From: Pantoea sp. A4
Lineage (GTDB): Bacteria; Pseudomonadota; Gammaproteobacteria; Enterobacterales; Enterobacteriaceae
Reading direction: 5' to 3'
NCBI RefSeq assembly: GCF_000295955.2
Contig: NZ_ALXE01000021.1
Coordinates: 1 to 64,000, forward strand
Length of the DNA stretch: 64,000 nucleotides
The translations under genes and the position numbers were made by a program. Below the pieces are notes generated by a model. The model did no database searches, was not told the origin of the DNA, and was given only the letters and a program-made list of their open reading frames with translations. Shown here piece after piece: positions 45,188 through 54,862 of this stretch. Numbering within the stretch: the first letter of the stretch is position 1; every line of letters starts with the position of its first letter.

Positions 45188-47461
45188 TCAGAAATGCATG
45201 CCCAATTCCATGTAGTAAGTACGGCCAGACTCGTTATAGGTATTTGCGCCAGCCCCATACAGATAGGCACCGGTGGTGGAGTTGCCTGTAGTCTGCGCAT
45301 TACCCTCGCGGAAATGGCGTTTATCCAACAGGTTATCGATCCCCGCCGTCAAATCGACATACTTGTTAATGGTGTAGGTGGCGCTGGCGCCGAACAACGC
45401 ATAAGGCGCCACGGTCCAGGTTTCACTGCCGCTCACGGCTTCACCCTTATAGTTATATTTCTTCGGTTTCTGGCGACCGTACCAGGTCATGGTGCCTTGT
45501 ACAGAGAGATCGTTAGTGGCCTGCCACTCCAGCGTGGAGTTAATGGTGTACTTAGGAATGATGGAGAGATAGTCGCCAGTGGTTTTGTTTTTATTTTCAA
45601 TGATGTAAGTAAAGTTGTTCTTCATTGAAATGTTGTCAGAGATTGGGAAGTTCAGCGTTCCTTCCAGGCCTTCAACCACGGCTTTTGGCACGTTCTCCCA
45701 CTTATACACATTGGACGTGCCGTTGTTGTAGGTGGAGGTATAACCGGCTTCGATCTTGTTGCGGTAATCGTTGCGATACCAGGTCAGGCCAGCCTGCACG
45801 TCATCATGATTGTACTCAATGCCAATCTCTTTATTGATGCTGGTTTCTGCCTTCAGATCCTTGTTCCCTTGCAGATAGCAGCTGCTGGAGCTGTTATAAC
45901 AGCCCTGACCGTTGCTATATAACAGATAGTTCGGGTTGGTCTGATAGAGGTTCGGGGCTTTCCAGGCACGGGCGATACCCAACTTCAGGGTAAAATCACT
46001 GCCGAGATCCTGCGACATATTCAGTGCCGGGCTCCAGTTACTGCCACTGATGGTCTGATAGTTAAACCGTAGCCCTGGTGTCAGCTTAGTGGACTCCGTC
46101 AGGTCGATATTGTCTTCCGCATAGAAACCATAGATATCGGCAGCACTGTACTCACTACGTGAACTGCTGATGCCCTCTACACTGCCACCACTCAGTGCCT
46201 GGGTATTCGAAATCGGGTCCTTCATGGTCTGATGATTCATCTCAGCGCCGAAGGTGAGTGTCTGATTGACCCACAAGTCGAGCGGAATATTTACATCGGA
46301 GTGCAGGTTAGTATCGTTCAGATAAATGGTGGAGAAACCGGTATTGGTGGTACTGAAAATCCCCTCCGTGCCGCCCGCTAATCCCTCATTGATACGCTTG
46401 TTACGCGTTTTCTCAAACTGGATATAGTTATTAGTGCTCACCCCATTATCCCAGGCCCCGGTGTACTTCAGGGCCAACGTCTGACGATAGATAACATTGG
46501 TTTCCTTACCGTAGTTGGCCACGACCAGCGCGTTTGAGTTGGTATTCTGCGTATCGCCAGCATACAGATTGCCCTGACGGCTAAAGCCAGCGTCTAGCTC
46601 CAGTGACTGCATCGGAGCAAAATCCCAACGCAGCGCGGCATGCACATCTTTATCAATCACCCCTTCGCGACCGGCAGGAACCGTACCGGCATAAGTACCG
46701 GTACGTGCCGCTTCGTGACCTGCGTTAATGTTTTGCGCGTCAGCCTGAGTCTTGCTCCAGTTGCCATACAGCTGCAACGTCAGGTTATCTGCTATCGCGC
46801 CGCTCAGGTTGGCGTTGTAACGCCTGGTGGCACCTTCTTGCTTATGCTCCGGCGCGTTGAAGTAGGTATTCAGTCCGCCATGCCAGGTATTCTCGGCTTT
46901 CTTCGTGATGATATTCACCACGCCACCCATGGCTCCGTTGCCATACAGCGCCGCAGCGGGGCCACGAATCACTTCAATGCGATCAATCATCTCAGCAGGG
47001 ACCCAGTTGCTGTCTCCCAGCGTATCGCGCTCTCCTCGCCAGCCATAGCGCACTGAGTTACGGCTGCTCACTGGCATGCCGTCAATCAAAATCAGCGTAT
47101 TTTCCGGGCCCATACCGCGAATATCGATCTGGCGGTTGTTACCGCGCTGGCCGCTGGTGGAGTTACCGGTGAGGTTAACACCCGGCATAGTACGAATGAT
47201 TTCGGAGACGTCTCGGGCAATTGGGTGCTTCTTAATGGCTTCGCTATCAATCACCGACACGCCAGGTGCCTGTAGGGTCTGCTCACGGGCTGTTACCACC
47301 AGGGTATTGTCCTGTGCCGACTGGGTGTTGCTGACTTTTAATGCGTCATTCTGTTCAGATGTGCTGGAGGTAGATGTGCTAACTGCTTGAGCTGCAGGCA
47401 TAAAAATGCAGCTCGCAACGAAAGTACTCAGCAGCGAGAGCTTGAAAACCGGTCTGTTCAT
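45188..47461 (-). CDS. fepA: TonB-dependent siderophore receptor, FepA-like
   Basis: The 757-residue outer membrane receptor has a signal peptide (LSTFVASCIFMPAAQA), a TonB box near DNTLVVTAREQ, a plug domain (SVIDSEAIKKHPIARDVSEI, IRGMGPENTLILIDGMPVSSR, IEVIRGPAAALYGNGAMGGV), then a 22-strand barrel that ends in a typical aromatic C-terminus (YYMELGMHF). Sequence and length fit the catecholate receptors FepA/IroN for enterobactin-type siderophores. A Fur-box-like site lies about 60 bases upstream. No siderophore synthesis genes are adjacent. Confidence 0.92.
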   Translation of the reverse strand: MNRPVFKLSLLSTFVASCIFMPAAQAVSTSTSSTSEQNDALKVSNTQSAQDNTLVVTAREQTLQAPGVSVIDSEAIKKHPIARDVSEIIRTMPGVNLTGNSTSGQRGNNRQIDIRGMGPENTLILIDGMPVSSRNSVRYGWRGERDTLGDSNWVPAEMIDRIEVIRGPAAALYGNGAMGGVVNIITKKAENTWHGGLNTYFNAPEHKQEGATRRYNANLSGAIADNLTLQLYGNWSKTQADAQNINAGHEAARTGTYAGTVPAGREGVIDKDVHAALRWDFAPMQSLELDAGFSRQGNLYAGDTQNTNSNALVVANYGKETNVIYRQTLALKYTGAWDNGVSTNNYIQFEKTRNKRINEGLAGGTEGIFSTTNTGFSTIYLNDTNLHSDVNIPLDLWVNQTLTFGAEMNHQTMKDPISNTQALSGGSVEGISSSRSEYSAADIYGFYAEDNIDLTESTKLTPGLRFNYQTISGSNWSPALNMSQDLGSDFTLKLGIARAWKAPNLYQTNPNYLLYSNGQGCYNSSSSCYLQGNKDLKAETSINKEIGIEYNHDDVQAGLTWYRNDYRNKIEAGYTSTYNNGTSNVYKWENVPKAVVEGLEGTLNFPISDNISMKNNFTYIIENKNKTTGDYLSIIPKYTINSTLEWQATNDLSVQGTMTWYGRQKPKKYNYKGEAVSGSETWTVAPYALFGASATYTINKYVDLTAGIDNLLDKRHFREGNAQTTGNSTTGAYLYGAGANTYNESGRTYYMELGMHF

Positions 47462-47519
47462 GAGAGGTCACATATCCTTGGTGAAGAGAAAAAAGACACG
47501 CTCAAAATTTTATCGGGGC

Positions 47520-47538
47520 GATAATGGTTATCAATTTC
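47520..47538 (-). promoter_or_regulatory. Fur box upstream of the receptor gene
   Basis: GATAATGGTTATCAATTTC matches 15 of 19 positions of the palindromic Fur consensus. It lies about 60 bases upstream of the receptor start, a normal place for iron-dependent repression. Confidence 0.75.
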
Positions 47539-48218
47539 ATTAGCATCTGGATTTTGTAATTTTGCTACAGGCAGCGTAAACACTGCTCGGGAGGTGACAT
47601 AAAACTGTATTTAATTGTTTCTAAATGAAAAATTGTCTTAACATGGGCGGCAGGACGGTCAGATGTAGCCTACTATCACTCCCTAAATATAAGTGTAGCT
47701 GATGAATTGTTGGTGCTTTATATAAGCGTGACAAGAGCCTCATTTTGCCCCGGATATCCTTAAAGCCATCAAAGATATTTATATCTGGAAACAAGTGAGG
47801 CGGTAACAAAGTACCTATAACACCGCATTGCACTGGTGGTTTTATGTACTTTTTTGTGGTCATTTTTTAGGCTTGTGGAGCGTAAATGATTCCATAAAGT
47901 CTTAAACCATCAGGGCAGCAATGTTAGCAAAACTGACCTTTGGTGCAAAAAATGATCAAACTGACCCTTCGGGGTATAAATCATCAACTTAGGACTAGAT
48001 TAGAGGTAAAAAGTTGAGTTTAGTCACAGGTTGCATTCGGATTAGTACCCAGGAATTATCTGGAGTTTTGATGAAACTATTAAGGGATTAAGTGCTGATA
48101 AGGATATATAGGGACCTGACTATTGCGCTTGTGACTTGTTCCGCAGGGCAATTAAATCAGGTAATTTTCTGCTCAAGAAAGGGTTTAGGAATATGTCTGT
48201 TATATCATTTTATTTAAC

Positions 48219-48232
48219 CAAGATTATTCCTG
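48219..48232 (+). promoter_or_regulatory. RcsAB-like box
   Basis: CAAGATTATTCCTG matches 11 of 14 positions of the RcsAB consensus (TRVGAAWAWTSYGN), and has the AAGATTATTC core typical of colanic-acid-type promoters. It lies about 1 kb upstream of wza; long leaders are normal for RfaH-controlled EPS operons. Confidence 0.55.
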
Positions 48233-48448
48233 GATTATTAGGACAATACGTTGTTTCTTTGCCCCAATCTTAATCAAATGCGAAAAAAAACTGTTATAAA
48301 GCTTATGTTCTCTTGCGAAGTTGCCCAGATTAGTAGTATACCTACTCGCACTAGCCCAACATCAAGCTGAGTGACTTGCGCAATAGGATTAAATCTTAAA
48401 ACGCTGGTTTAGTCTGAAGGGTGAACGTCACAACAATTGAGGACCATC

Positions 48449-48586
48449 ATGAACATAAAAGTTTGCTTGTTTGATGGTGACCCCAAAAGCCCGTATCGGC
48501 TTTCTGGGTTTACAGCAACTCAATGTATCGCTGGCAGCTGCAAGCAGGTCACTCTGCCACAAACTGTCGCTTTGTATTTTGAGTAG
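48449..48586 (+). CDS. Possible 45-residue peptide or gene remnant in the EPS leader
   Basis: The frame starts MNIKVCLFDGDPKSPYRLSG after a good GAGGA ribosome site and ends with a stop at 48584-48586. The first residues resemble the start of a receiver domain, but nothing else supports that. A second frame immediately after (VAPQFQIKDFTDAIDCVGSY) is shifted by one and may be part of a decayed gene. Low confidence. Confidence 0.3.
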   Translation: MNIKVCLFDGDPKSPYRLSGFTATQCIAGSCKQVTLPQTVALYFE

Positions 48587-49062
48587 TAGCACCTCAGTTT
48601 CAAATTAAAGATTTCACTGATGCCATAGATTGCGTCGGAAGTTACCTTTATCACTAAATTTCAGGAAAGATGAAACGTCTCATGGAGCCAGACAAACAAA
48701 GATCAAAATTTAACTAAATCAATCAGCATAACCAGCAGTGTTTTTCTGTAGGTGCCGTGCTGATTTGCTTTGAGAAATTTTAAATATAAATATCTTCGTG
48801 CTGAATATGCGCGCGGTATCTGCTTTGTTTTTCGCATGAAAATACATCAATAAGTTTATCGTATGCTTATTAATGTGTTTTTAATCTACAGCGTGAGCTG
48901 TAACTCAATGATATGAAAGGATTTTTTATATAGAACCCGAATGAGCTGAGTCGATACCTGCGTCTTGAACGCATAAAAATACTACAGGCTTATTACACCG
49001 AATCTTTGAATAACAAAGATATCGGCGGGGACTTTCATATCTAAAAATTATGAAGATGTTTT

Positions 49063-49101
49063 TAGTGCATTGGTAGCTGGAAAACCAAGGGCGGTAGCGT
49101 G
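49063..49101 (+). promoter_or_regulatory. JUMPstart/ops element (RfaH recruitment)
   Basis: The 12-base ops core GGCGGTAGCGTG is present at 49090-49101, and the upstream part (TAGTGCATTGGTAGCTGG, then AAAACCAAG) follows the JUMPstart consensus. It lies 154 bases before wza. RfaH binds ops in the paused transcription complex and prevents Rho termination over long surface-polysaccharide operons. A hairpin (TTTTACCG...CGGTAAAA) follows it directly. Confidence 0.93.
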
Positions 49102-49254
49102 TCTTTTTACCGGTAACGGTAAAAAATATCTGCTATGCAATAAAAGCATCATTTTAATGTGCGTAGGGTAACTCCTCAGTCTTTCTCCAGTTATTTCAGC
49201 GGGAACAGTGGTGTTTAACATGAACTTTTATTTATCCGGGATGATCCAGGAACT

Positions 49255-50388
49255 ATGAATAAAAATCTGGTGAAATTATCTGCTCTAGCCCTGGCAGTAG
49301 GTGTTTTAAGCGGCTGTACTGTTATCCCTGGTCAGAACCTGAGTAGCTGGGGGAAGAACGTTGAGAAACCGGCTGATAAGGATTTTGATCTCGACAAGGC
49401 GGTCAACATTATTCCTATCACGCCTGGGGTATTAAACCAGTTACGCACGCCGCCGGTGCTGTCGCGTGAAAACCCTCAACTCGCTGAACAGCTCAGAAAC
49501 TACGAATACCATATCGGTATTGGTGATGTGCTGATGATCACCGTATGGGATCACCCGGAACTCACCACACCAGCAGGGCAGTACCGTAGCGCCAGTGACA
49601 CGGGTAACTGGGTGAACTCAGACGGCACCATCTTCTATCCGTACATCGGTAAAGTGTCTGTGGTCGGGAAAACCGTGATGCAAGTGCGTGATGAAGTGAC
49701 GCGCCGCCTTGCTACCTACATTGAAAGCCCACAGGTTGACGTCAGTATTGCCGCCTTCCGTTCACAGAAGGTGTACGTCAGCGGTGCTGTGACCACTTCT
49801 GGTCAGCAGCCTGTCACCAATATTCCTTTGACCGTGCTGGATGCCGTTAACGCAGCGGGTGGCCTGGCTGCCGATGCCGACTGGCGTAACGTAGTGTTGA
49901 CCCATGCCGGTAAAGATACGCTGATTTCACTGTACGATCTGATGCAGCGCGGCGACCTGATGCAGAACCGTCTGCTGACCCCTGGCGATATCCTCTATGT
50001 TCCGCGCAATGACAATCTCAAAGTGTTTGTCATGGGTGAAGTCCTGAAACCAGGCACCCTGGTGATGGATCGCAGCGGAATGACGCTGGCGGAAGCGTTG
50101 GGTAATGGTGGTGGTCTGAATCAGGAACTTTCAGATGCCACAGGCGTATTTGTTATCCGTCCGACCGGTTCACGCGGTGGCAAAATTGCTGATATCTACC
50201 AACTGAATGCGAAAGACGCTTCAGCCATGGTTATGGCAGCCGATTTCAAACTGCGTCCGTATGACATCGTCTATGTGACTGCCGCACCGTTGGTACGTTG
50301 GAACCGCGTGATCAACCAGATCCTGCCAACCGTTACCGGCATCAACACCAGTACCGAAACGCTGTACTACACACGTCACTGGGATTAA
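49255..50388 (+). CDS. wza: Polysaccharide export lipoprotein Wza (AmsH-like)
   Basis: The 377-residue outer membrane lipoprotein has a signal with lipobox LSGC (Cys21), a Poly_export domain ([34 protein letters not shown]), SLBB domains ([19 protein letters not shown]) and a C-terminal amphipathic helix ([16 protein letters not shown]) that forms the Wza pore. Wza octamers export group 1-type capsule or EPS through the outer membrane. Unlike the usual wza-wzb-wzc order, a glycosyltransferase follows and wzc lies 13 kb downstream. Confidence 0.95.
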   Translation: MNKNLVKLSALALAVGVLSGCTVIPGQNLSSWGKNVEKPADKDFDLDKAVNIIPITPGVLNQLRTPPVLSRENPQLAEQLRNYEYHIGIGDVLMITVWDHPELTTPAGQYRSASDTGNWVNSDGTIFYPYIGKVSVVGKTVMQVRDEVTRRLATYIESPQVDVSIAAFRSQKVYVSGAVTTSGQQPVTNIPLTVLDAVNAAGGLAADADWRNVVLTHAGKDTLISLYDLMQRGDLMQNRLLTPGDILYVPRNDNLKVFVMGEVLKPGTLVMDRSGMTLAEALGNGGGLNQELSDATGVFVIRPTGSRGGKIADIYQLNAKDASAMVMAADFKLRPYDIVYVTAAPLVRWNRVINQILPTVTGINTSTETLYYTRHWD

Positions 50389-50395
50389 TTCTGAC

Positions 50396-50421
50396 ACACG
50401 CCACTTTAAGCGGTGGCGTGT
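50396..50421. repeat. Hairpin after wza (first of two)
   Basis: ACACGCCAC and GTGGCGTGT form a perfect 9-bp stem with an 8-base loop, 8 bases after the wza stop. It lacks a clear T-run. Confidence 0.7.
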
Positions 50422-50449
50422 TCAGAGCAAAACAACCCATTTCGTGTAG

Positions 50450-50478
50450 AGCCCGATGCCATCCGAAGTCATCGGGCT
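50450..50478. repeat. Hairpin after wza (second of two)
   Basis: AGCCCGATG and CATCGGGCT form a 9-bp stem, ending 22 bases before the next gene. Two stems in one 112-base gap could set the ratio of wza to downstream expression. Confidence 0.7.
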
Positions 50479-50500
50479 TCCAGGCTGACAGGAAACAATC

Positions 50501-51412
50501 ATGAAATATTTTCTGACGATCCCGACCTATAACGGTGGTGACGTGTGGAAACAGGCTGTGGAAAGAATTTCGTCAAATCTCCCAGCCAACTTTTCAGTGC
50601 TGGTCGTTGATTCCGGCAGCAAAGATGACACGGTGAAATGGGCAGAAGAGGCCGGTTTTGCGGTTAAGCACATTTCATCTCGTGAGTTCAATCACGGTGG
50701 CACCCGCAATCTGGCAGCCAGTCTGGCCCCCGAAGATTCTGAAGTGGTGGTCTTCCTGACGCAGGATGCGCTGCTGGAGCCGGGAAGTCTGGAAAGCTTA
50801 GTGGCGTGCTTTGCCGATGCCGATGTCGCCTGCGCCTACGGACGCCAGCTGCCGCATCTGGATGCCAACCCCATCGCCAGCCACGCACGAGCGTTTAATT
50901 ATCGCCAGCAGAGCAGAACGTATTCACTCGAAGATATTCCGACCGCGGGTTTGAAAACGGTATTTTCTTCAAACTCATTTGCTGCGTATCGCCTATCCGT
51001 ATTTCGCGAGCTAGGGGGTTTTCCTAGCGATACGATACTGAGCGAAGATATGTTCTTTGTCGCAAAAGCGGTGATGTCTGGTTACAAACTGGCTTATGTT
51101 GCTGACTCGCAGGTGAGGCATTCACATAATTACAGTTGCATGGAAGAGTTTAAACGTTACTTTGACATCGGTGTGTTTCATGGCAAGGAAAGCTGGATAA
51201 GAGAAAAATTCGGCGGTGCCGGTGGAGAAGGAAAGAATTTTATATTCTCGGAAATTAACTATTTAGTTAAAAATGGCGTCCTTTATTTACCTTCTGCATT
51301 TCTACACAACTTCTTCAAGATTCTCGGATACAAATTAGGGCAAAACTATCGCGCACTTCCGGCTAACGTCACCAGGTCGCTGAGTATGCACAAGCGCTAC
51401 TGGGAACAGTAA
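50501..51412 (+). CDS. Family 2 glycosyltransferase, rhamnosyltransferase-like
   Basis: The 303-residue GT-A protein has TIPTYNGGDVWKQAV, VDSGSKDDTV, the DXD-like QDALLEP and ACAYGRQLPHLDANP...RAFNYRQQSR, then FSSNSFAAYRLSVFRELGGF and LSEDMFF. This pattern is typical of rhamnosyltransferases of the RfbN type. As rmlBACD follows directly, dTDP-L-rhamnose is the likely donor (inference). AGGAAA precedes the ATG. Confidence 0.88.
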   Translation: MKYFLTIPTYNGGDVWKQAVERISSNLPANFSVLVVDSGSKDDTVKWAEEAGFAVKHISSREFNHGGTRNLAASLAPEDSEVVVFLTQDALLEPGSLESLVACFADADVACAYGRQLPHLDANPIASHARAFNYRQQSRTYSLEDIPTAGLKTVFSSNSFAAYRLSVFRELGGFPSDTILSEDMFFVAKAVMSGYKLAYVADSQVRHSHNYSCMEEFKRYFDIGVFHGKESWIREKFGGAGGEGKNFIFSEINYLVKNGVLYLPSAFLHNFFKILGYKLGQNYRALPANVTRSLSMHKRYWEQ

Positions 51413-51448
51413 CGGATTTCTGCTGCATTATTACCTTCAGAGGGAAAA

Positions 51449-52513
51449 ATGAAAATTATCGTAACGGGTGGAGCCGGATTTATTGGTTCGGCTGTAGTAC
51501 GTCACATTATTGAAAATACCAACGACACTGTTCTGGTCGTAGATAGCCTGACTTATGCAGGCAACCCTGACTCTCTGGCCAGTGTGAATGAAAATCCACG
51601 CTACCATTTTGCCCAGGCGGATATTTGTGATGCAAAAAAAATGGCGGAACTTTTTGACCATTTCCAACCCGATGCGGTAATGCACCTGGCGGCAGAAAGT
51701 CACGTCGATCGCTCTATTGATGGCCCTGGTGCATTTATTCAGACCAATATCAATGGCACCTTTACCTTACTGGAAGCGGCTCGCCGTTACTGGCAGGCGT
51801 TGGATAGCGAGCGTCGTGAAGCCTTCCGCTTCCACCACATCTCGACCGATGAAGTGTATGGCGATCTGCACGGGGTGGATGATCTGTTCACAGAAACCAC
51901 GCCATATGCACCAAGCAGCCCATACAGTGCTTCGAAAGCCGCCAGCGATCACCTGGTGCGCGCCTGGCAGCGTACGTATGGTTTGCCAGTTCTGGTAACC
52001 AATTGCTCGAATAACTATGGTCCGTATCATTTCCCGGAAAAATTAATTCCGCTGATGATCCTCAACGCCTTAGCCGGTAAACCGTTGCCGGTTTATGGTA
52101 ATGGCCAACAGATTCGTGACTGGCTGTTTGTAGAAGACCATGCTCGCGCTTTATATCTGGTCGTCACCACCGGTGTGGTTGGGGAAACTTATAATATTGG
52201 CGGTCATAACGAACGTAAAAATATTGATGTTGTTAAAACAATTTGTGCGCTGTTAGAAGAACTGGCACCGGAAAAACCACAAGGTGTGGTGAATTACAGT
52301 GACCTAATTACTTCTGTAACTGATCGCCCTGGACATGATTATCGTTACGCGATCGACGCAGGAAAAATAGATCGTGAGCTTGGCTGGAAGCCAGCAGAAA
52401 CATTTGAAAGTGGAATCCGTAAAACAGTGGAGTGGTATCTAACCAACAACGACTGGATTAAGAACGTTCAGAATAAGACAGCTCATCATTCTCGTCCTGG
52501 TCTTTCTCACTAA
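51449..52513 (+). CDS. rmlB: dTDP-glucose 4,6-dehydratase RmlB
   Basis: The 354-residue extended SDR has the NAD motif GGAGFIGSA at residues 7-15, [23 protein letters not shown] and [10 protein letters not shown] around residue 160. It converts dTDP-glucose to dTDP-4-keto-6-deoxyglucose, the branch point for both the rhamnose and the fdt routes in this cluster. Confidence 0.97.
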   Translation: MKIIVTGGAGFIGSAVVRHIIENTNDTVLVVDSLTYAGNPDSLASVNENPRYHFAQADICDAKKMAELFDHFQPDAVMHLAAESHVDRSIDGPGAFIQTNINGTFTLLEAARRYWQALDSERREAFRFHHISTDEVYGDLHGVDDLFTETTPYAPSSPYSASKAASDHLVRAWQRTYGLPVLVTNCSNNYGPYHFPEKLIPLMILNALAGKPLPVYGNGQQIRDWLFVEDHARALYLVVTTGVVGETYNIGGHNERKNIDVVKTICALLEELAPEKPQGVVNYSDLITSVTDRPGHDYRYAIDAGKIDRELGWKPAETFESGIRKTVEWYLTNNDWIKNVQNKTAHHSRPGLSH

Positions 52514-52531
52514 TTACGAAGGGTTAATCTT

Positions 52532-53407
52532 ATGAAAGGTATTGTTCTGGCTGGTGGCTCAGGTACGCGGTTATATCCAATTTCCCGAGGCGTTTCTAAA
52601 CAGTTGCTGCCGATTTATGACAAACCTATGGTCTATTATCCGATCTCAGTGTTAATGCTGGCGGGTATTAAAGACATCCTGATTATTTCAACACCAGAAG
52701 ACCTGCCTGGTTTTCAGCGTCTGCTAGGTGATGGTAGCCAGTTTGGTATTGCATTGAGCTATGCAGTACAGCCAAGCCCGGATGGACTGGCACAGGCCTT
52801 CCTGATCGGTGAGCAGTTCATCAACGGCGACCGTTGTGCACTGGTGCTGGGCGATAACATTTTCTACGGTGAAAGTTTTGGCCGTAAGCTGGAGAACGTC
52901 GCGGAGCGTCAGGATGGCGCAACGGTGTTTGGTTACCAGGTGATGGACCCAGAGCGTTTTGGTGTGGTGGCTTTCGATAAAGACTTCCGCGCAATCTCTC
53001 TGGAAGAGAAGCCGGTTGAGCCAAAATCGAACTGGGCAGTTACCGGGCTCTATTTCTACGACAAAGACGTGGTCGACATGGCCAAAGAGGTTAAACCTTC
53101 TCCACGCGGTGAGCTGGAAATCACCACGCTGAATGAGATGTACCTCGGTCGCGGCAAGCTGAATGTAGAAATCCTGGGTCGTGGATTCGCCTGGCTGGAC
53201 ACCGGCACGCACAACAGTTTGTTAGAGGCTTCTCAATTCATCCATACCATTGAGCAGCGTCAGGGATTCAAAGTTGCCTGTCTTGAAGAGATTGCCTTCC
53301 GTAAAGGCTGGATCTCTGCAGAAGAGGTGATTCAGCTGGCACAGGGATTGAAAAAGACCAGCTATGGTCAATATCTCACTCAACTGATTGAATTCGAAGG
53401 TCTTTAA
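52532..53407 (+). CDS. rmlA: Glucose-1-phosphate thymidylyltransferase RmlA
   Basis: The 291-residue nucleotidyltransferase has [11 protein letters not shown] (8-18), [20 protein letters not shown] and [14 protein letters not shown]. It makes dTDP-glucose from dTTP and glucose-1-phosphate. It starts 18 bases after rmlB and ends 1 base before the rmlC start. Confidence 0.97.
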   Translation: MKGIVLAGGSGTRLYPISRGVSKQLLPIYDKPMVYYPISVLMLAGIKDILIISTPEDLPGFQRLLGDGSQFGIALSYAVQPSPDGLAQAFLIGEQFINGDRCALVLGDNIFYGESFGRKLENVAERQDGATVFGYQVMDPERFGVVAFDKDFRAISLEEKPVEPKSNWAVTGLYFYDKDVVDMAKEVKPSPRGELEITTLNEMYLGRGKLNVEILGRGFAWLDTGTHNSLLEASQFIHTIEQRQGFKVACLEEIAFRKGWISAEEVIQLAQGLKKTSYGQYLTQLIEFEGL

Positions 53408-53408
53408 T

Positions 53409-53945
53409 ATGGACATCATTGAGACGCCACTCCTCGGTGTCAAAGTCATCCAGCCCCAGGTATTTGGTGATAGCCGTGGTTTCTTCCTCGAAACCTTTGA
53501 GAAAAACCGCTACAAGGAGATGTTGGATATTGACCTGGAGTTTGTCCAGGATAACCACTCCCGCTCCACGAAAGACGTTCTGCGTGGTATGCACTTCCAG
53601 ACGATTAACCCGCAGGGCAAATTAGTGCGTGTGGTACGCGGTGCCGTTTACGACGTCGCCGTGGATATTCGTCCTGACTCACCCTCTTTTGGTCAGTGGT
53701 ACGGTGTACTGTTAACCGAAGAGAACAAAACCCAGTTCTGGGTACCACCGGGTCTGGCACATGGATTCGTGGTGTTGTCAGATGTGGCGGACTTTGAGTA
53801 CAAGTGCACCAACTACTACACGCCTGAGCATGAAGCCTGTCTGATCTGGAACGATCCGCGCGTGGGGATTGAATGGCCGGTTGAGACTCCTCGTCTGTCA
53901 GAAAAAGACAAACGGGGCAAATTCCTTGAGGAGCTGGCGCTATGA
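53409..53945 (+). CDS. rmlC: dTDP-4-keto-6-deoxyglucose 3,5-epimerase RmlC
   Basis: The 178-residue cupin has FFLETF, DNHSRSTKDVLRGMHFQ with the catalytic His at 62, and FWVPPGLAHGFVVLSD. The ATG at 53409 gives the normal RmlC start (MDIIETPLLGV). The stop overlaps the rmlD start by 4 bases. Confidence 0.96.
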   Translation: MDIIETPLLGVKVIQPQVFGDSRGFFLETFEKNRYKEMLDIDLEFVQDNHSRSTKDVLRGMHFQTINPQGKLVRVVRGAVYDVAVDIRPDSPSFGQWYGVLLTEENKTQFWVPPGLAHGFVVLSDVADFEYKCTNYYTPEHEACLIWNDPRVGIEWPVETPRLSEKDKRGKFLEELAL

Positions 53946-54796
53946 AAATACTCCTCACGGGTGGAAATGGTCAGTTGGGGCGCTGCCTGCAAGACCGTTT
54001 CCCGGCTGACTGGCAGATCAGTGTCACCACGTCCAGCGAGCTGGATATTGGTGATGCGGCAGCAGTAGAACGTGCAGTGCTGGCTTTCCAGCCGGATGCC
54101 ATTATCAATGCGGCGGCGTATACCGCCGTAGATAAAGCAGAAAGTGAACCGGAAAACAGCGCCCGCGTTAACAGCGCTGGACCAGAGAACCTGGCGCGTG
54201 CTGCGCGCTTGATTGGCGCTCGCCTGGTGCATGTTTCAACGGACTATGTGTTTGATGGTACGGCCCAACGGCCGTATCAGGAAACCGACAACACCTCGCC
54301 GGTTTGTGTGTATGGACGCACCAAGCTGGAAGGTGAGAAGCGTGTACAGGAGCTACTGCCGGATGCGGTGATTCTTCGCACGGCCTGGGTCTTCAGCGAG
54401 TATGGCAGCAACTTTGTCAAAACCATGCTGCGTCTGGGCGAACAGCGCGATGCACTCAGCATTGTTAGCGATCAGTTGGGCTGCCCGACTTATGCCGGTG
54501 ATATCGCTCAGGCCATTATTGTGTTGTTGCAGCAGTCCGCAGCCGGTGGCATTTACCACTACTGTGGCGACCAGCAGGCGACCTGGTACGATTTTGCCGA
54601 GCAGATTTTTACCCAGGCAACGCAGCAGGGGCGTTTAGCCAAAGCACCGCAGCTCACGGCTATCAATACTGAAGCGTTCCCAACACCAGCACAGCGTCCC
54701 GCTTACTCGGTGCTCGATTGCAGCAAAGTGCAGCATTATGGCGTTAAGCTCTCTGACTGGCAGAAAGCGCTGAGTGCCGTCGTCGCAGAAAGCTAA
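53942..54796 (+). CDS. rmlD: dTDP-4-keto-L-rhamnose reductase RmlD
   Basis: The 284-residue SDR has GGNGQLGR (6-13), INAAAYTAVDKAE, STDYVFDGT and YGRTKLEGE with the catalytic Tyr and Lys. It makes dTDP-L-rhamnose. Overlap with rmlC (ATGA) supports a single operon in the order B-A-C-D rather than the common B-D-A-C. Confidence 0.96.
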   Translation: MKILLTGGNGQLGRCLQDRFPADWQISVTTSSELDIGDAAAVERAVLAFQPDAIINAAAYTAVDKAESEPENSARVNSAGPENLARAARLIGARLVHVSTDYVFDGTAQRPYQETDNTSPVCVYGRTKLEGEKRVQELLPDAVILRTAWVFSEYGSNFVKTMLRLGEQRDALSIVSDQLGCPTYAGDIAQAIIVLLQQSAAGGIYHYCGDQQATWYDFAEQIFTQATQQGRLAKAPQLTAINTEAFPTPAQRPAYSVLDCSKVQHYGVKLSDWQKALSAVVAES

Positions 54797-54862
54797 ATTT
54801 TCCAGAGCGGCTTTCACAACACGCTGTCGGGGCTATCCTCACATTAATTAAAACAGGATGTC

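Larger units (their letters stand above)
47539..49254. other. Long non-coding leader of the EPS operon
   Basis: About 1.7 kb of AT-rich DNA separates the receptor gene from wza. It holds an RcsAB-like box, a 45-codon frame, possible relics of another frame, and the JUMPstart/ops element near its end. A minus-strand frame at 47621-47863 has no family or ribosome support and is not called. No amsG/wceG-type initiating transferase is present. Confidence 0.65.

Noticed and set aside
47621..47863. 80-codon minus-strand frame in the EPS leader
   Set aside because: No ribosome site or recognisable motif; overlaps low-complexity AT-rich DNA.
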